From Opisthocomus hoazin (taxonomy: Eukaryota > Chordata > Aves > Opisthocomiformes > Opisthocomidae), in assembly GCF_030867145.1 (NCBI RefSeq), contig NC_134428.1:19633537-19697536 (forward strand): a stretch of 64,000 bases of DNA, in the 5' to 3' direction. Shown here piece by piece: positions 46,301 through 58,700 of this stretch (positions are counted from its first letter, which is position 1; each line of letters opens with the position of its first letter). The notes under the pieces were generated by a model. It was not told the origin of the DNA and did no database searches. It saw nothing but the letters and a program-made list of their open reading frames with translations. The position numbers were made by a program, and so were the translations under genes.

Positions 46301-49300
46301 GGATATACCATGAGACATAAGCGCAAGCTGCCTGCCATACAACGGTGTGAGCGGTACTGATGGATGTTCCCCAATGTGCTTGAGTGCTTGACTTCACAGT
46401 TTGACAGCTGGCTCATACTGATTTTTGTTTAGACTGGAGTAGTGTGCGCTGTGTGACGTCTACCTTGCAAACTTAAGGTAGCTTGTGTCACGAAGTAGGA
46501 AGACGACCTGTAGATCTAAGCAGTCTTCAGGGGGAATTCTATTGAACACCCTTTTTGCCTTTTGTTTGTGATCTAGGTATATGGTTCTGTGGGTTTGATG
46601 GCTTCTTCTTACTATTACCTTCGTTGAACTGGATCAAAATTGATAGAATACAGAGAACAGAGGACTCTCTCCGTGTTCGTGAACCGCAGGCTGATTCTTT
46701 GCACTCTGTGCAACCTCCAGAGGTAAGGGAGAACAGTCTAGGGAAGAACTCTGATGTCTTGGAAGACTTCTGAGCTGCCATGCCTTCAATATTTGGCAAG
46801 AACTACTTGACACACAAGGCTAATGTGAATAAATCTCTTGATCTTTACATATATTAAAAAAAAAATTCTGTATAACTTAGGGTACCATCAACATCTCTGC
46901 TTCTGGTCGTGAAAGTGAAAGTGAGCTGGAAAAGCAAATGGCCTTTCTGTCTGAGAGATACCATCACCTTGATGAAATATATAGCCCAGGTTGCCCAGAA
47001 AAGTGACAAAAGCAAAACATTGACGCTAATAAGAAATATGATGAGTCAACATTCTCAAGATGTGAGACTGGAGCAAAAGGTAAGATAGTCAGTTGTTGGT
47101 GCTTTCTGGTGCTGATCGACGTATCCTGTTTTAGTAATACAGATTACTAGCCATTTGATTCAGGCTTGCATCCAATTTTGTGAGCAAAAGTGATCTGCAG
47201 CCTTTTCTGCGGGATCTAGAGTTGCAGATCCTCCAGAAGATCGCTCTCCATATGTCTGTGACAAACCAAAAAGCTAACATCTGCAGTAGTAACAAAGGCT
47301 GTGACTAATGCAGGGGTTCATGGAATCACAGAAGCGGTGAGTGAGTTGAAGTTCTCGCAAGTTCAACTAAAACTGTAAGGAGTCCTTTTCTAGGTTATTT
47401 TTTGTGGAGCATCGCAGTCAATATAAATGTCAGTGACTTGAAGAGATGTTTAGAACATGAATTGAAATGGGGAGAACTACAGAAAATGCTTGATGAAGCG
47501 TACGCTTACAGCATTGCTTGTTGCCTGTTGCGAATGTTGGTTTTTTATTCCAAAGTATGCTATCTTGAAAATTGCAGAATTCCCAAAAAACAGCTATACC
47601 AAAGCAATGCAGCTCAGGGTCTTGGGAAGGTGGGGGAAAGAATGCAACTTTTGAAGAAGGCACCAGTCAATATGCAGTATGAATTTGTATTTTAAGCCAA
47701 AAAACCATGCACTAAAAATGGCCTCTGTCTTGAGAGAGGCTTTCAAAGACTTGCGATGGAGTGCAGCATCTCAAAAAGATGCTTATTCTACATGTATACA
47801 GATGTGTATAGATCAATTACTTTATCAGTTGATATTATTAAATTCTTCCCTTTCTCCTCTTCTATGTGTATATCTGTAGCAAGCCCAGACTATTGTAAAC
47901 AATGCCCTGAAACTTTTCTCTCAAGACAAGACTGGTATGGTGGATTTCGCCTTGGAATCGGGAGGTAAATAGTGGAGGAAACTCCACTTTCACGATTCGT
48001 GTTATTTTATAGTGTCTACTAAAAATGTCGAAAGATCTGCTTGCGTGGGGTGTATGCACCACTGAACTCGCTAGGGAAAATGTGTATGTTTTAGCCCTCT
48101 GAGGTGAAAAGCCTTGAACATTCTGAAAAGAACACTGTACTTGATAGAAGCATTGTATCCCCAGCCAATGACTAGACTTGAACAGTATCTTTACTAGTTG
48201 GTTTTGAGGAAAAGAACTGGTATGTTCACGAAGCTTTGTACAAATCTCTGGCTGAAAAGTCTTCAGGAAGAAATGAGTAATTATTTCAGCTAACCTGATA
48301 CCTCTTTTTTAATTTGGCAGCATTCTGAGTACTCGCTGTTCTGAAACCTATGACACCAAACCAGCAGTGATCAGTCTCTTTGGAATTCCTCTGTGGTACT
48401 TCTCTCAGCCTCCAAGGGCGGTGATTCAGGTAATTAAAGGCCGAGTAAAGAAATTCAGCAATGTTATTTTGTGCTGAGGGGTTTGGATTGTTTCTTGGAT
48501 GCTGGATGTTTCTGTCTGCAACACACTGTGGGGCACGGGTCCTTTGAACGATGTTCCCAAGAGTGCCATTCTTCTGGTAGTTCCTGGGCACTGCTCAAGT
48601 CGTCTTCTAGCAAAACGAAGACCCTGCTAGGAGGCTTGGGTGGTACACTGGACTTCTGCAGAGTGTGAGCACTGGGAGGGTTCCTGTTGTGAAGTAGTCT
48701 CCAGGCGGATCTTCAAAACGCTGCTGGCTGTTCGGGAGGATGTGCTGTCTCCCTGAAGGATGCTACCAAATAGATAATATTCTGCCACTTACTCTCTAAG
48801 ACTGTCCCTAATAATTCAGAATTTGCCACAACTCTTTCTGGCAAAATGCTTGTGGCTGCAGGTTTTGTTGTTGCTGTTGTGTTCCATCCTGTTCTCTCCC
48901 CTTTCCTCCTGTCTAGCCGGACGTGTATCCAGGAAACTGCTGGGCTTTCAAAGGATCACAGGGGTATCTCGTAGTTCGACTTTCAAGGAAGATCTATCCG
49001 ACTGCCTTTACGTTGGAACACATCCCAAAAGCACTTTCACCAACAGGAGAGATCTCCAGTGCTCTGAGGAGCTTTGCAGTATATGTAAGTCTGTCTGTGA
49101 ACTTCAGAGGATATTTGTATGCATAAAGAATATTTGTGGCGCAGATCTTGGAAAATAAGGACTGAAGGGAGGACAGCTAAGGAGAGAAACTGCTTGCTTT
49201 TAAAATTGCTGTTCTTGTAATCAGCTTTGAGATTAGGAATAAGAAGTGTTGCAGCTAATTTTGAGGGAGCTGTTTCTTTTTTTCCTGCTTTATACAGTAG

Positions 49301-50585
49301 TAAACATTTTTGGAGGGAGGTGATTGTTTTTGATTTGGTATCGTTCTTTCAGGCACTCAAATTGTTCCATCCTTCCACCACTCCTACTGCTTACCCTCTC
49401 CCTCCCCAGTGTTGGCTTTGCACCTTGTCTGTGATGTGCCTTCAGTGTGTTTTAAATTGATTTTAACTAGCACCACAGCTGCTTAGGCAGGACTGCAGAA
49501 CAGAAGACCACAGGCTACATCAGAGTGCAGCTGTGATACCTGAGAACATTTGTCTAGCTCCATTAAATGCTGAAGCCGCCGTCTGCAAGCATCTGAATCT
49601 TGGCTTCCGTCTTGTTTGTGATGTTGCTGTTTTCTCATTCTTGTTTGTCCTGAGCAGTTTACATTGTACACTGCGATGTTGGTTGTGCCATGGAAATGAT
49701 GGGGTTTGACCATGAAAATAGCAACATACAAACATAGCACAGCTCTTTGCAGTTCAGGAAAGTCAAATGCAGAGCTGTGGCTGAAGAAGCATGAAGTTCC
49801 ACGGGAAGTATTCTGACCTCGGTTTCAGAGACTTGCGTTGACAGGCAGTTAGGTAGGCATGCTTCTGGCTTTGGTTTGACTTGAAATGTGATGGAAGCAA
49901 ACGTCTTTCTCCTGTTGTTGTAGGGTCTAGATAATGAATATCAAGAAGGCGGCAAGCTTCTAGGACAGTATGTCTACGACCAAGACGGAGAACCACTGCA
50001 GACCTTTCCAGTGATGGTAAGTCTGGATGAGAAGATTTCAAGTGTCAGAAGAAGCACACGCATATTTTCTAGGGTAGTGCACAATGAGCAGTGAAGGAAA
50101 AAGGCTTCATTCTCTGTTGGGCACCGTAGAAACTGAGGTGGAAAGTAGCTACTGATCTGCCTCAAAACCTAAGGTTCGGATAGTTTAGAGGGGAGGAAAG
50201 TTTTGTGCCAGGTGGACACAAGTGGTGTGAAGATACCGAACGTATGAGGAGTCTGCTTCATGCTGCTTCTGACTCCCTTCACAACAAAAAACCCAACAAA
50301 ACGGTTGTAAGGCAAAGAAGGTTCTGTTCCAAGTGGCAGAAGGTTCCCAAGGCATCACTCAGTTATTAATCAAAGTTGGTAGTTGCAGGAATGAAAGAAA
50401 GCACCTTCAGTTGCACCTGTTTATACTCAAAACCAAACTCTGGTTTGTCTGTTTGTTTTTTCCTTCTGCAGGAGAAAAGTGAAAACGCATTCCAAATAGT
50501 GGAACTGAGAGTGTTTTCTAACTGGGGACATCCGGAATATACCTGCCTTTATCGGTTCAGAGTGCATGGGAAACTTGCCGAATAA
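37336..50585 (+). pseudogene. SUN1: SUN1 copy C, N-terminal half open, C-terminal half broken
   Basis: Exons: E1 37428-37622, E2 37955-38145, E3 39287-39313, E4 39418-39609, E4b 42399-42482, E5 42803-42913, E6 44329-44427, E7 45096-45189, E8 45302-45360, E9 46577-46722, E10 46881-47079, E14 remnant about 47166-47338, E15 47880-47964, E16 48314-48429, E17 48917-49084, E18 49924-50016, E19 50472-50585. E1-E9 are open and include the Cys motif CDDCKGKK (E4b/E5 join) and the membrane segments. E10 is 32 bases shorter than in copy A and terminates at TGA 47004-47006. E11-E13 and part of E14 are deleted at the same breakpoints as in copy A, the E14 remnant has one extra A, and the E16 acceptor is changed from aag to aat. 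A truncated membrane protein lacking coiled coil and SUN domain is the most it could make from the usual start. In-frame ATG 37336 precedes E1 as in copies B and D. Confidence 0.85.
38760..38825 (-). mobile_element. Short CR1 3' tail, reverse orientation, SUN1 copy C intron 2
   Basis: Identical in position and almost in sequence to the fragment at 16651-16716; it was duplicated with the unit. Confidence 0.7.
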
Positions 50586-50674
50586 TCTCCAACACTTCAG
50601 CTTGGACTGGTTTTACGGTTGTGCATTTTGTTCTCGATTTTTGTATATGCCGGAAAGCCTAGAAGACTGGAATC

Positions 50675-51636
50675 TTGCCTTTTTCTTCGTGGAGGCAGTC
50701 GTGATGCGTGGGGCTGACTGCCTAGGTCTGGGCAAGCCCATGCGTGGGCCTTCGTCCGCCTCGTCATTTGCCTGCCCCTCCGGTTCCATTGCCTCATACC
50801 TATTGCGTCAGGGCACCTGGGGTGGAGAGGGAGGCCGGGAGGGGATTCGCCTGCCGCCCCGAGCAGGGACCCGTTTCCATTCCCCGCTGTCTCTCAGGTG
50901 CTCTCCTTCAGCCTGGTGGCGAGAGGGCAGGGGATCTTCTGCTTCTTGCGGAACGTCCATCCTGTGCGCTTGTTTCGGGGGTGGCAGGGCATGGCTCCAC
51001 CAGTCTATTTCCCCCTCGCACTCCCTGATGCTCCTGAACCTTTCTGCCTCCTCTTTGAGCTCTGCCACCAGGACGAGCAGATCATCCACCTGGTCACAGC
51101 GCACGCAGGCGTTCTGCCTGCTGCCCTCCCATACCAGTGACAGGCTCGGGCACTCCCTGCAGCCAGAGACCTGCACAGCTGCCTGTTTATGCGGGAGCTC
51201 TGTCTGGGTCGCCGTATTCCGCCTGGTGACGGCTTTCAGGCGAGTGGAGACCATAGCTACTAGCTGAGCAAGTGATGACCACCGGCTGAATTTACCCCGG
51301 TAGCTGGCCGAGCCTCGGGGCCCTGCCTGCGCCAGCTGCCTGCGCCAGCTGCTGTGCCAACTGCCGTGGCAGGCCCTGTTTGCCTGTCCTGGTCGCCGCA
51401 CTGCGGGTCGCTCGCGCTCCCTCGGGGCTGCTTTTGTGAGGGGGGAGGGTGCCGCCATCACTCTTGACCCCGCTCTTCTTTGGGGGGGCAGGGGTTTGGG
51501 GGGGGGGCACGCTCTCTCTCGCCGGGCGCCTGTCTCGGCTGTTGTGCCGCTGAGAAAAGGTTTCCCCGGTGCGATCCCTCGCTCCGGACCCCTTCACCAC
51601 ACGGTCTGTTCTTCTCTGCTGCCTCCAAACTGACAA
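50675..51636 (-). mobile_element. CR1 LINE, inverted 5' segment, unit C
   Basis: Orthologous to 10261-11205 in unit A, with the same TGA interrupting ORF1, and ORF1 ATG kept at 51254. A short tandem duplication (gccagctgcctgcgccagct) near 51327-51352 lengthens the 5'UTR-like part. It is followed directly by the forward CR1 segment. Confidence 0.8.
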
Positions 51637-53360
51637 GATGCTGTTGAGAGGATGCAGAGAAGGCAGAGCTACTGAATGCCTTCTTTGCTTCAGTCTTCAG
51701 TGCCAAGGCAGGCCCTCAGGAATCCCAGGCCCCGGAGGTAAGAGAGGAAGCCTACAGAGAGGATGACTTTCCCTTGGTCGAGGAGGACTGTGTGAGGGAT
51801 CGCTTAAGCGATCTGGATGTCCACAAATCCATGGGCCCCGATGGAATGCACCCACGAGTGCTGAGGGAGCTGGCGGATGTTATTGCTGAGCCACTCTCCA
51901 TCATCTTTGAGAGGTCCTGGAGGACAGGAGAGGTGCCGGAGGACTGGAGAAAGGCCAATGTCACTCCAGTCTTCAACAAGGGCAAGAAGGAGGACCCAGG
52001 GAACTACAGGCCGGTCAGCCTCACCTCCATCCCGGGAAAGGTGATGGAGCAGCTTATCCTGGAGGTCATCAACAAGCAAGTGGAGGAAAAGAAGGTTATC
52101 AGGAGTAGTCAGCGTGGATTCACCAAGGGGAAATCATGCTTGACCAATCTGATAGCTTTCTACGATGACATGACTGGCTGGGCAGATGAAGGGAGAGCCA
52201 TGGATGTTGTCTACCTAGACTTCAGCAAGGCTTTCCACACAGTCTCCCATAATATCCTCCTAGGGAAGCTCAGGAAGTATGGGCTGGATGAGTGGTCGGT
52301 GAGGTGGATTGAGAACTGGCTGAATGGCAGAACTCAGAGGGTTGTCATCAGCGGCGTTGAGTCTAGTTGGAGGCCGGTAACTAGTGGTGTCCCCCAGGGG
52401 TCAGTACTGGGCCCAGCCTTGTTCAACTTCTTCATCAATGACCTGGATGAAGAGTTAGAGTGTACCCTCAGCAAGTTTGCTGATGACACCAAACTGGGAG
52501 GAGTGGTAGATACACCAGCAGGCTGTGCTGCCATTCAGCGTGACCTGGACAGGCTGGAAAGTTGGGCAGAGAGGAACCTGATGAGGTTCAACAAAGCCAA
52601 ATGCAGGGTCCTGCACATGGGGAGAAACAACCCCAGGCATCAGTACAGGCTTGGGGCGGACCTGCTGGAGAGCAGCTGTGCGGAGAGGGACCTGGGCGTC
52701 CTGGTGGACGACAGGTTAACCATGAGCCAGCAGTGTGCCCTGGCTGCCAAGAAGGCCAATGGCATTCTGGGATGCATCAAGAGGAGTGTGGCCGGCAGGT
52801 CGAGGGAGGTTCTCCTTCCCCTTTACACTGCCCTAGTGAGGCCTCATCTGGAGTACTGTGTCCAGTTCTGGGCTCCCCAGTTCAAGAAAGATGAGGAGCT
52901 ACTGGAGAGAGTCCAGCGGAGGGCTACAAGGATGGTGAGGGGACTGGAACATCTCTGCTATGAGGAGAGGCTGAGGGAGCTGGCCTTGTTCAGCCTGAAG
53001 AAGAGAAGGCTGCGAGGGGACCTAATAAATGCTTACAAATATCTGAAGGGTGGGTGTCAGGAGGATGGTGCCAAGCTCTTTTCAGTGGTGCCCAGTGACA
53101 GGACAAGGGGCAATGAGCACAAACTGAAGCACAGGAAGTTCCGTCTGAATATAAGGAAGAATTTCTTCCCTCTGAGGGTGACGGAGCACTGGAACCGGCT
53201 GCCCAGGGAGGTTGTGGAGTCTCCTTCTCTGGAGATATTCAACACCCGCCTGGACAAGGTCCTCTACAACCTACTGTAGGTGACCCTGCTCCAGCAGGAG
53301 GGCTGGGCTAGATGACCCACAGAGGTCCCTTCCAACCCCTACCATTCTGTGATTCTGTGA
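51637..53360 (+). mobile_element. CR1 LINE, forward 3' segment with ORF2 reverse transcriptase, unit C
   Basis: The reverse transcriptase part of ORF2 is open from about 51648 to the stop at 53277-53279, the same length as in unit A. Motif A reads [16 protein letters not shown], with His where unit A has Asp after AF; motif C (FADDTKL) is intact. Scattered replacements (for example VLSSAESS in A, VISGVESS in C) show the copies have diverged slightly since duplication. The 3' end carries the same ATTCTGTG octamers at about 53343-53360. Endonuclease domain absent, as in unit A. Confidence 0.93.
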
Positions 53361-53390
53361 GATGTTTAAAGAAAAGAGTTTTAATTTTTG

Positions 53391-53659
53391 AAAGCGCACG
53401 TAATGCTTGAAAGAAGAAATCAAAGTTTCTTTCCTGTATTTTTGATCACCTGCTGCAATCGCTACGCCAGTAAAACCCAAGGAGTGCCCCTTGCCCGAGG
53501 GGCAGGCGCAGGGGCTTTGTTGCCAAATGCCTTCTCCCCCTTCCTCTCTCCCCCCGGCTGGGTCTCAGCGGTCTGCAATACCCTCTCCCCAGTTCGTGCC
53601 TGAGATGTTGGGGCTTGGGTTCATTCCGCTCTCTGAGCCCCCTTCCCTCAGCTGCGTCG
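53391..53659 (+). promoter_or_regulatory. GET4 5' flank in unit C, CpG-rich putative promoter
   Basis: This is an almost base-for-base copy of the unit A flank at 12960-13228, again ending at the GET4 ATG. It is the nearest CpG-type promoter upstream of SUN1 copy D. No start site is visible. Confidence 0.45.
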
Positions 53660-54182
53660 ATGGCGGCCGCGATGATGGCGGCCGCGATGATGGCGGCGGA
53701 GCAGGAAGCCGTCAAAGGCGGCGGCAGGAACTGCGGCGGCGTGCAGCACGTGGAGGGCAAGCTGCGCGCCAGTGTCAAGAAGGGCGACTGCTACGAGGCG
53801 CATCAGATGTACCGGATGCTCTTCTTCAGGTGGGGCCTGGCCCGCCGCCCTGCCCCTCCCCGCCCGGCCTTCCAGAGCCTTCCCACGCACCCAGCGTAAC
53901 CACATCTGTTTTGCTTTCCTGGAAGCTTCTCTTCTGATGCCATCAAATGACTATAACTTTTGTGTAAGGGAATGCTGAGACTTGATACTGTGCCTTAGCT
54001 GTGGATGTTGATGAAAAGACTAAATCTACAAAATTCTGGTTGATGTTTTCTTTTCTGTACCGATATGTTCATCACTAGCAGCATCTGTCTGTTTTGTAGC
54101 AAAAACAGTGCTGCTGATGTGTCCGTGCTGGGTTTGGAGTCTTTGGAGAAATCGGATGCAAAAGTAGCAGAGGACCTTTTAG
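53660..54182 (+). pseudogene. GET4: GET4 5' fragment in unit C: exon 1 and exon 3 relic
   Basis: Same arrangement as in unit A: exon 1 at 53660-53829 and exon 3 relic at 54100-54182, with the second exon missing. Exon 1 is 170 nt instead of 155 because 15 bases (five codons, giving [15 protein letters not shown]) are tandemly duplicated near the start. It also carries substitutions relative to unit A: NRGG to NCGG, QRVEG to QHVEG, SVEKG to SVKKG and YRTLF to YRMLF. The donor and the open frame are kept. It sits 1.7 kb upstream of SUN1 copy D, and its exon-1 donor phase is compatible with SUN1 E1 at 55882. The replacements at positions I believe are conserved suggest relaxed constraint on the GET4 sequence itself. 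Confidence 0.83.
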
Positions 54183-55789
54183 GTGAGGTGACTTTTGCGC
54201 TCGCTTTGACGTTGCTCAGATGTGCTTTGAGTTGAAGACTGGTAACAACAGTCACTGTGCAACCTGAAATGCTTTTTGTATGCCCTCCCAGATGGCTAAG
54301 GGTTACCTTTGTGGGCATGCTTAGAACAATCTTTGCTGTCAGGTTGTGCCAGGGGAGGTTTAGAGGAGATACTGGGATAGATATCTTCACTGAAAGGGTT
54401 GTCAAGCGTTGGCACAGGCTGCCCAGGGAAGCGGCTGAGTCGCCATCCGTGGAGGTATTTAAAAGACTTGTAGATGTGGTGCTTAGGGACATGGTTTAGT
54501 GGTGGACTTGGCAGTGTTATGTTTATGGTTGGACTTGATGATCTTCAAGGTCTTTTCCAACCTAAATGATTCCATGATTCTACAATACAAATGACATTAT
54601 TACTTTGTAATGTTCTGGGGTCTTTAACGCTTGTGTTTTTGTTTAGGATTTTGGGGAGAAGGAGCTGCTTTCATTGACAATATTGTGCTCAGCTCTTTTT
54701 TTTTATTATTATTTTAGAAACAAAAGCCCCAGGAACGTTGGAAATAACGTGTCACATCTCTGTACATCGCTGTGGCCCAAGAAGGGACAGACGCCTTAAG
54801 AAAGCTAGCCTAGAACACTCGAGAAAAGCACTGGAGCATTTAGATTCTTGGGTCACAATGCTGGGTGGTTCTAGAAGCTGGTCTTCTGCTGCGCAGTGCC
54901 CTGTAGCAAGGAGCTTGGCTCAGCTACGCAGCAGTGTTTCCTTCGAGTGTAAGTATGAGGCTTCTGCTTGAGGCTAAACTTCTGTTTTAGTACGTTTCTT
55001 TCCTGCCGATTCCTCTGTTTAATCTGTTAGTGATTGCCTTGTGTTGCTGATTTGCCTTGATTGTAAGTTTTCCTGGGGGTTCTGAGAGAATCAAATGTCA
55101 AAGTGCGGAGTAGAGTTCCTGGGGTAATGATGGGAAGCTTGTCTGCCTGTAAACTTGCCTCTGTAGGATAAACCAGAGAAAAACGGATGAAAGACAAAAC
55201 CATTTTTTGATTGTACAGAGTTAAAGGTTTGTAATGATTGAGAGATGAAGAAATCTTTTAAAACCACTTGGGTTTTTTTTTTAACTCATGGTAGTTAAAC
55301 TAGTGTAGCTAAAGTAGGGAGGTCTTGAAGTGTCTTCAAGTGGGGAAGTTCTTACTTGCTGGGAGATGGAAACTTGGAGTAGTGTGGCATATGGATCTTT
55401 GGTTCTCCAAGCAAGGAACGGGCAACCAAAATGTTTAAAATATCAGCTTTGGCTCTAAATGAGTCTTTACCTTGAAACTGAGAGTGCATCCTGATTTTGA
55501 ATTTGTGGCTCAGCGTGGCAAAGAAACTGTCCTGAATGACTTCCTCTCTCCACTTGGTCCCCACAGAACTGTGTGTCTAAAGCTGTACAACGAATGCTTG
55601 CTCTGGTTTGATTTCAAACATGGGTTTCCATGGTGGTTGTTTCTTTCTAACTAGCATTAGCTTTCAGTTGTTCAACTTGTAATGTGAATTGCTGAAGAGA
55701 ACCTTGACTATCGACGTACTTCTAAGCTGTTTGTATTATGTGGCGTGTCTTGTAGGAGTTGCTCCATAACCCCGGATAAACTGCTTTGA
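54183..55789. other. Spacer between unit C GET4 relic and SUN1 copy D
   Basis: Duplicate of 13737-15341. It holds the old CR1 tail (54334-54582), the exon-like stretch at about 54717-54949 and otherwise anonymous A/T-rich sequence. Confidence 0.6.
54334..54582 (+). mobile_element. Older CR1 3' end fragment, unit C
   Basis: This is the duplicate of the unit A fragment at 13885-14138, with the same ORF2 C-terminal peptide and 3'UTR. The octamer reads tccatgattctac. Its presence in the same place in both units shows it was in the ancestral segment. Confidence 0.75.
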
Positions 55790-58700
55790 ATGGAAACTCA
55801 GACTAGCTTGAAGGGCGTGTTTGTTACGAGGGGAATTTTCTCTTCACCTCAGGTAACTTTGCTCTTCATGTTTTGCTGCAGTTCGAGTTATTCTTCGTCT
55901 GCTTTGGATTTTGAGACTGAAAATAAAATAGATCCAGTATTTGATTCGCCAAGAATGTTGCGGCGTAGCTTACGGTTATCTGCTGTGGCATTGAAGAAAT
56001 CCAGTGTTGCACCAAAGGATACCCATCCTGACGGCTCTTATGCTGGAAACCTGTCCTTCAGAGAGCAGTCTTCCAAGTAAGCACTTTTTGTCGTCACAAG
56101 TTAATTTTTTGGTTGGACTCTTGAGACTTTGCAAAAACATAGATGTTGGAGGACTTTCTTTTAAACCTGATTTGAGCCGTTTAGTCATGTCAGTTTTAAC
56201 ATACCCTGCCTTTTTTTTCATTTAAAGTGAGAGACAAAGAGAAATTTGCATCTTTCGTGCTGTATCGTATGTGTCTTTGCTCTGTTTCGTAGGGTGCTGA
56301 AGCACCGCACAAGTGTGAATAAGAAATTTGGCAGTGCAAGACACACACCAAGGAAGAATCTGTCCCGCTCTTCCATTGTCTGCCAAAGCAGTTTCAATAG
56401 CCATGCCAGTGATGCATCAATTGTTTCCAGTGCATTGGGTGAATCCCGGATTCGAGAGCAGAGAGAAGTTAATCATTTCTGGGGTAGGTAATCATTGCCA
56501 TTGCTTGTATCGGACTGTGAAAGTTGCTTCTGGGTTGGCGTGTATGAACGTGTGTCCTCATCTTCCCTCTTTCCCCATCCATGTTTCCGTTCTGCCCTCA
56601 GCCGTGTGCACGTACTCACTCTTTTGTTTTAGATGTCTGCCTGCTGGAAATTCACAGTCCAGTGAGTAAACTTGATTTACTGGTGTGGTCAGCATCAGGA
56701 CGCGTTGAACAGTCAAGTGAATGTGCCAGGCAAACGTATATGTGATGCAGCACCGTAGATTGCATAGATGTAATTCTCTGTTGTCATCTGTGCATAGAGT
56801 ACTGTATTTGAAGAATGGTAAACACGTAGCTTGTCTTTGCAAAGCCAAAGGAAAAGCTTTCTCTTGTTTGTGTGTAGCCAGAAGTGTGTTTCAACTTAAC
56901 ATACCTTCATCTGACAGTTTCAAATTCGTGGCACTGCAGTCTTTCCTGAGGAGGTTTTTGTCTGTGGCTGGCTGGTTTGTTTTTGCAAGGAGGTACAAGT
57001 ATGCTTTTCTGGAACCTACTTTTTTCGTTGAAGAGGAGAATACTTTACGTAGACAGTACTCCAGGTGTTGTGTAGGAGAAGATCAACAAATGACTATATC
57101 ATAGAATCATAGCATCATAGGTTGGAAAAGACCTCTAAGATCATCAAGTCCAACCATCAACGACTATTTGTTTCCAGTCAGTGTGCCTGTGCCCTGGAGT
57201 TGTTTCAATCTCAGTAGAATGCGTTCTAAACTGTCAAATACCTGGCTCTTCAAACAGAATCTTAAAATACGGTAGTACCAAAGTAGTTACCAAGCAACAG
57301 AAACGGCATAAGCTTGTAATTAGCTGCTTTCAAGTCAGATGGGAGGTAAGAAAAGGTGCAGTTGTCATTCATATTTAGTCTGCTGCTCCCATGGTAGAAT
57401 GCTTTTCACTGTCTGTTACCCTGCTACATTGACGTCTGAATGTATGGATCTGTTTCTGTTCATGTAGTGGACTGCAAAATGCATTCAATACCAATCATAA
57501 AGTGGCTTTTCTTTGCAGTATTAAAATCAGTGTGAATTTCACTTGGAGTTCTTGTCAGATATCGTAGTTGATTGTGGGACTTCCTTACTCTTGGGACCAA
57601 AATTTTTTTTTTTTTCCCTTTGAGGGTCTTGATGATGAAGTCGACCCTAAAGGTAACTATGGTTTCGTTTTCTTTCCGAGTGCATTCTATTCAATGGTAA
57701 CTAGCGACGGCGATACTGATAGCAGTGCTCTATATGTTTTACTCTTGGTTGGCTAGGTAGTGATACTACACTAATGCAGGGAAATGGTGATACAGAAACA
57801 GCAGAAAACAGCACAGTGGTCAATGGCTACACTTGCAGGGATTGCAGCATGCTTTCTAAACGGAAGGAGGTTCTGACAGCATACTCGCCTTCTCATGTGC
57901 CATCTTCCAGAATTTACTCCAGGGATAGGAGCCAGAAACATGCATCCAGTAAGTTACTTTCTCTTTTTTTTTTTTTTCATGTGGATGGCAGAATGGTGTA
58001 CAGTTCTGTTGATGCTTTTTTCATGTAGTGTTCTTTAAGTACTCTTCCTGCCCTGCTAAATTTATCAATATCCAAATTCTAGATATCAGCTTACAAGGAA
58101 TACCTTCCTCTGTTTCATTTGAAACTTTGCGTACTTGTTGGCTTCTGATATCTAATGATCAGCTTTTCTTTTTCAGTGCTACTGTAGGACTTACACGGTT
58201 TTCGAATACGTGTCTATTTCTAAGGTTTTGGTAAGGGTTTTCAGATGAAACTGCTTCTGTATGGTCCAGATTTTTGATGCTTTTTTTTATTCTTATGTGA
58301 ACTTTCAAAATTGAGCAGAACAGTTACTTTGCAGTGCTTCTGTTATGCAAGAAATTGGAGAGATACTGTCCTACTTTGCTTTGGGTTTTTTCTCCTCATT
58401 TAACCGTGCAGCTTATTAGAGTGTTTTTAGAAGCTAAACCTTAAGTCCTTGAAAAATGGAACTCCAAAGGGGAAAACTGATTCCAAATAGACTCCCTGGT
58501 GACCATATTCCTAAAGCTCAAAACCAAATGAATCTGCTGTAAACAAGGTTCTGCCTTTTCAAGGCAATCTCCATTATAGGGATGCTTGTCCTCAGTGTCC
58601 TGACTGCATCTGCCTGCCTCTTGTATACCATCTGTAATTTCTTGATGGTTGGTAGTCCTCAGTTCTCAGGAAGTTGTTTCATGAGCGGCCTTGAATTAGG

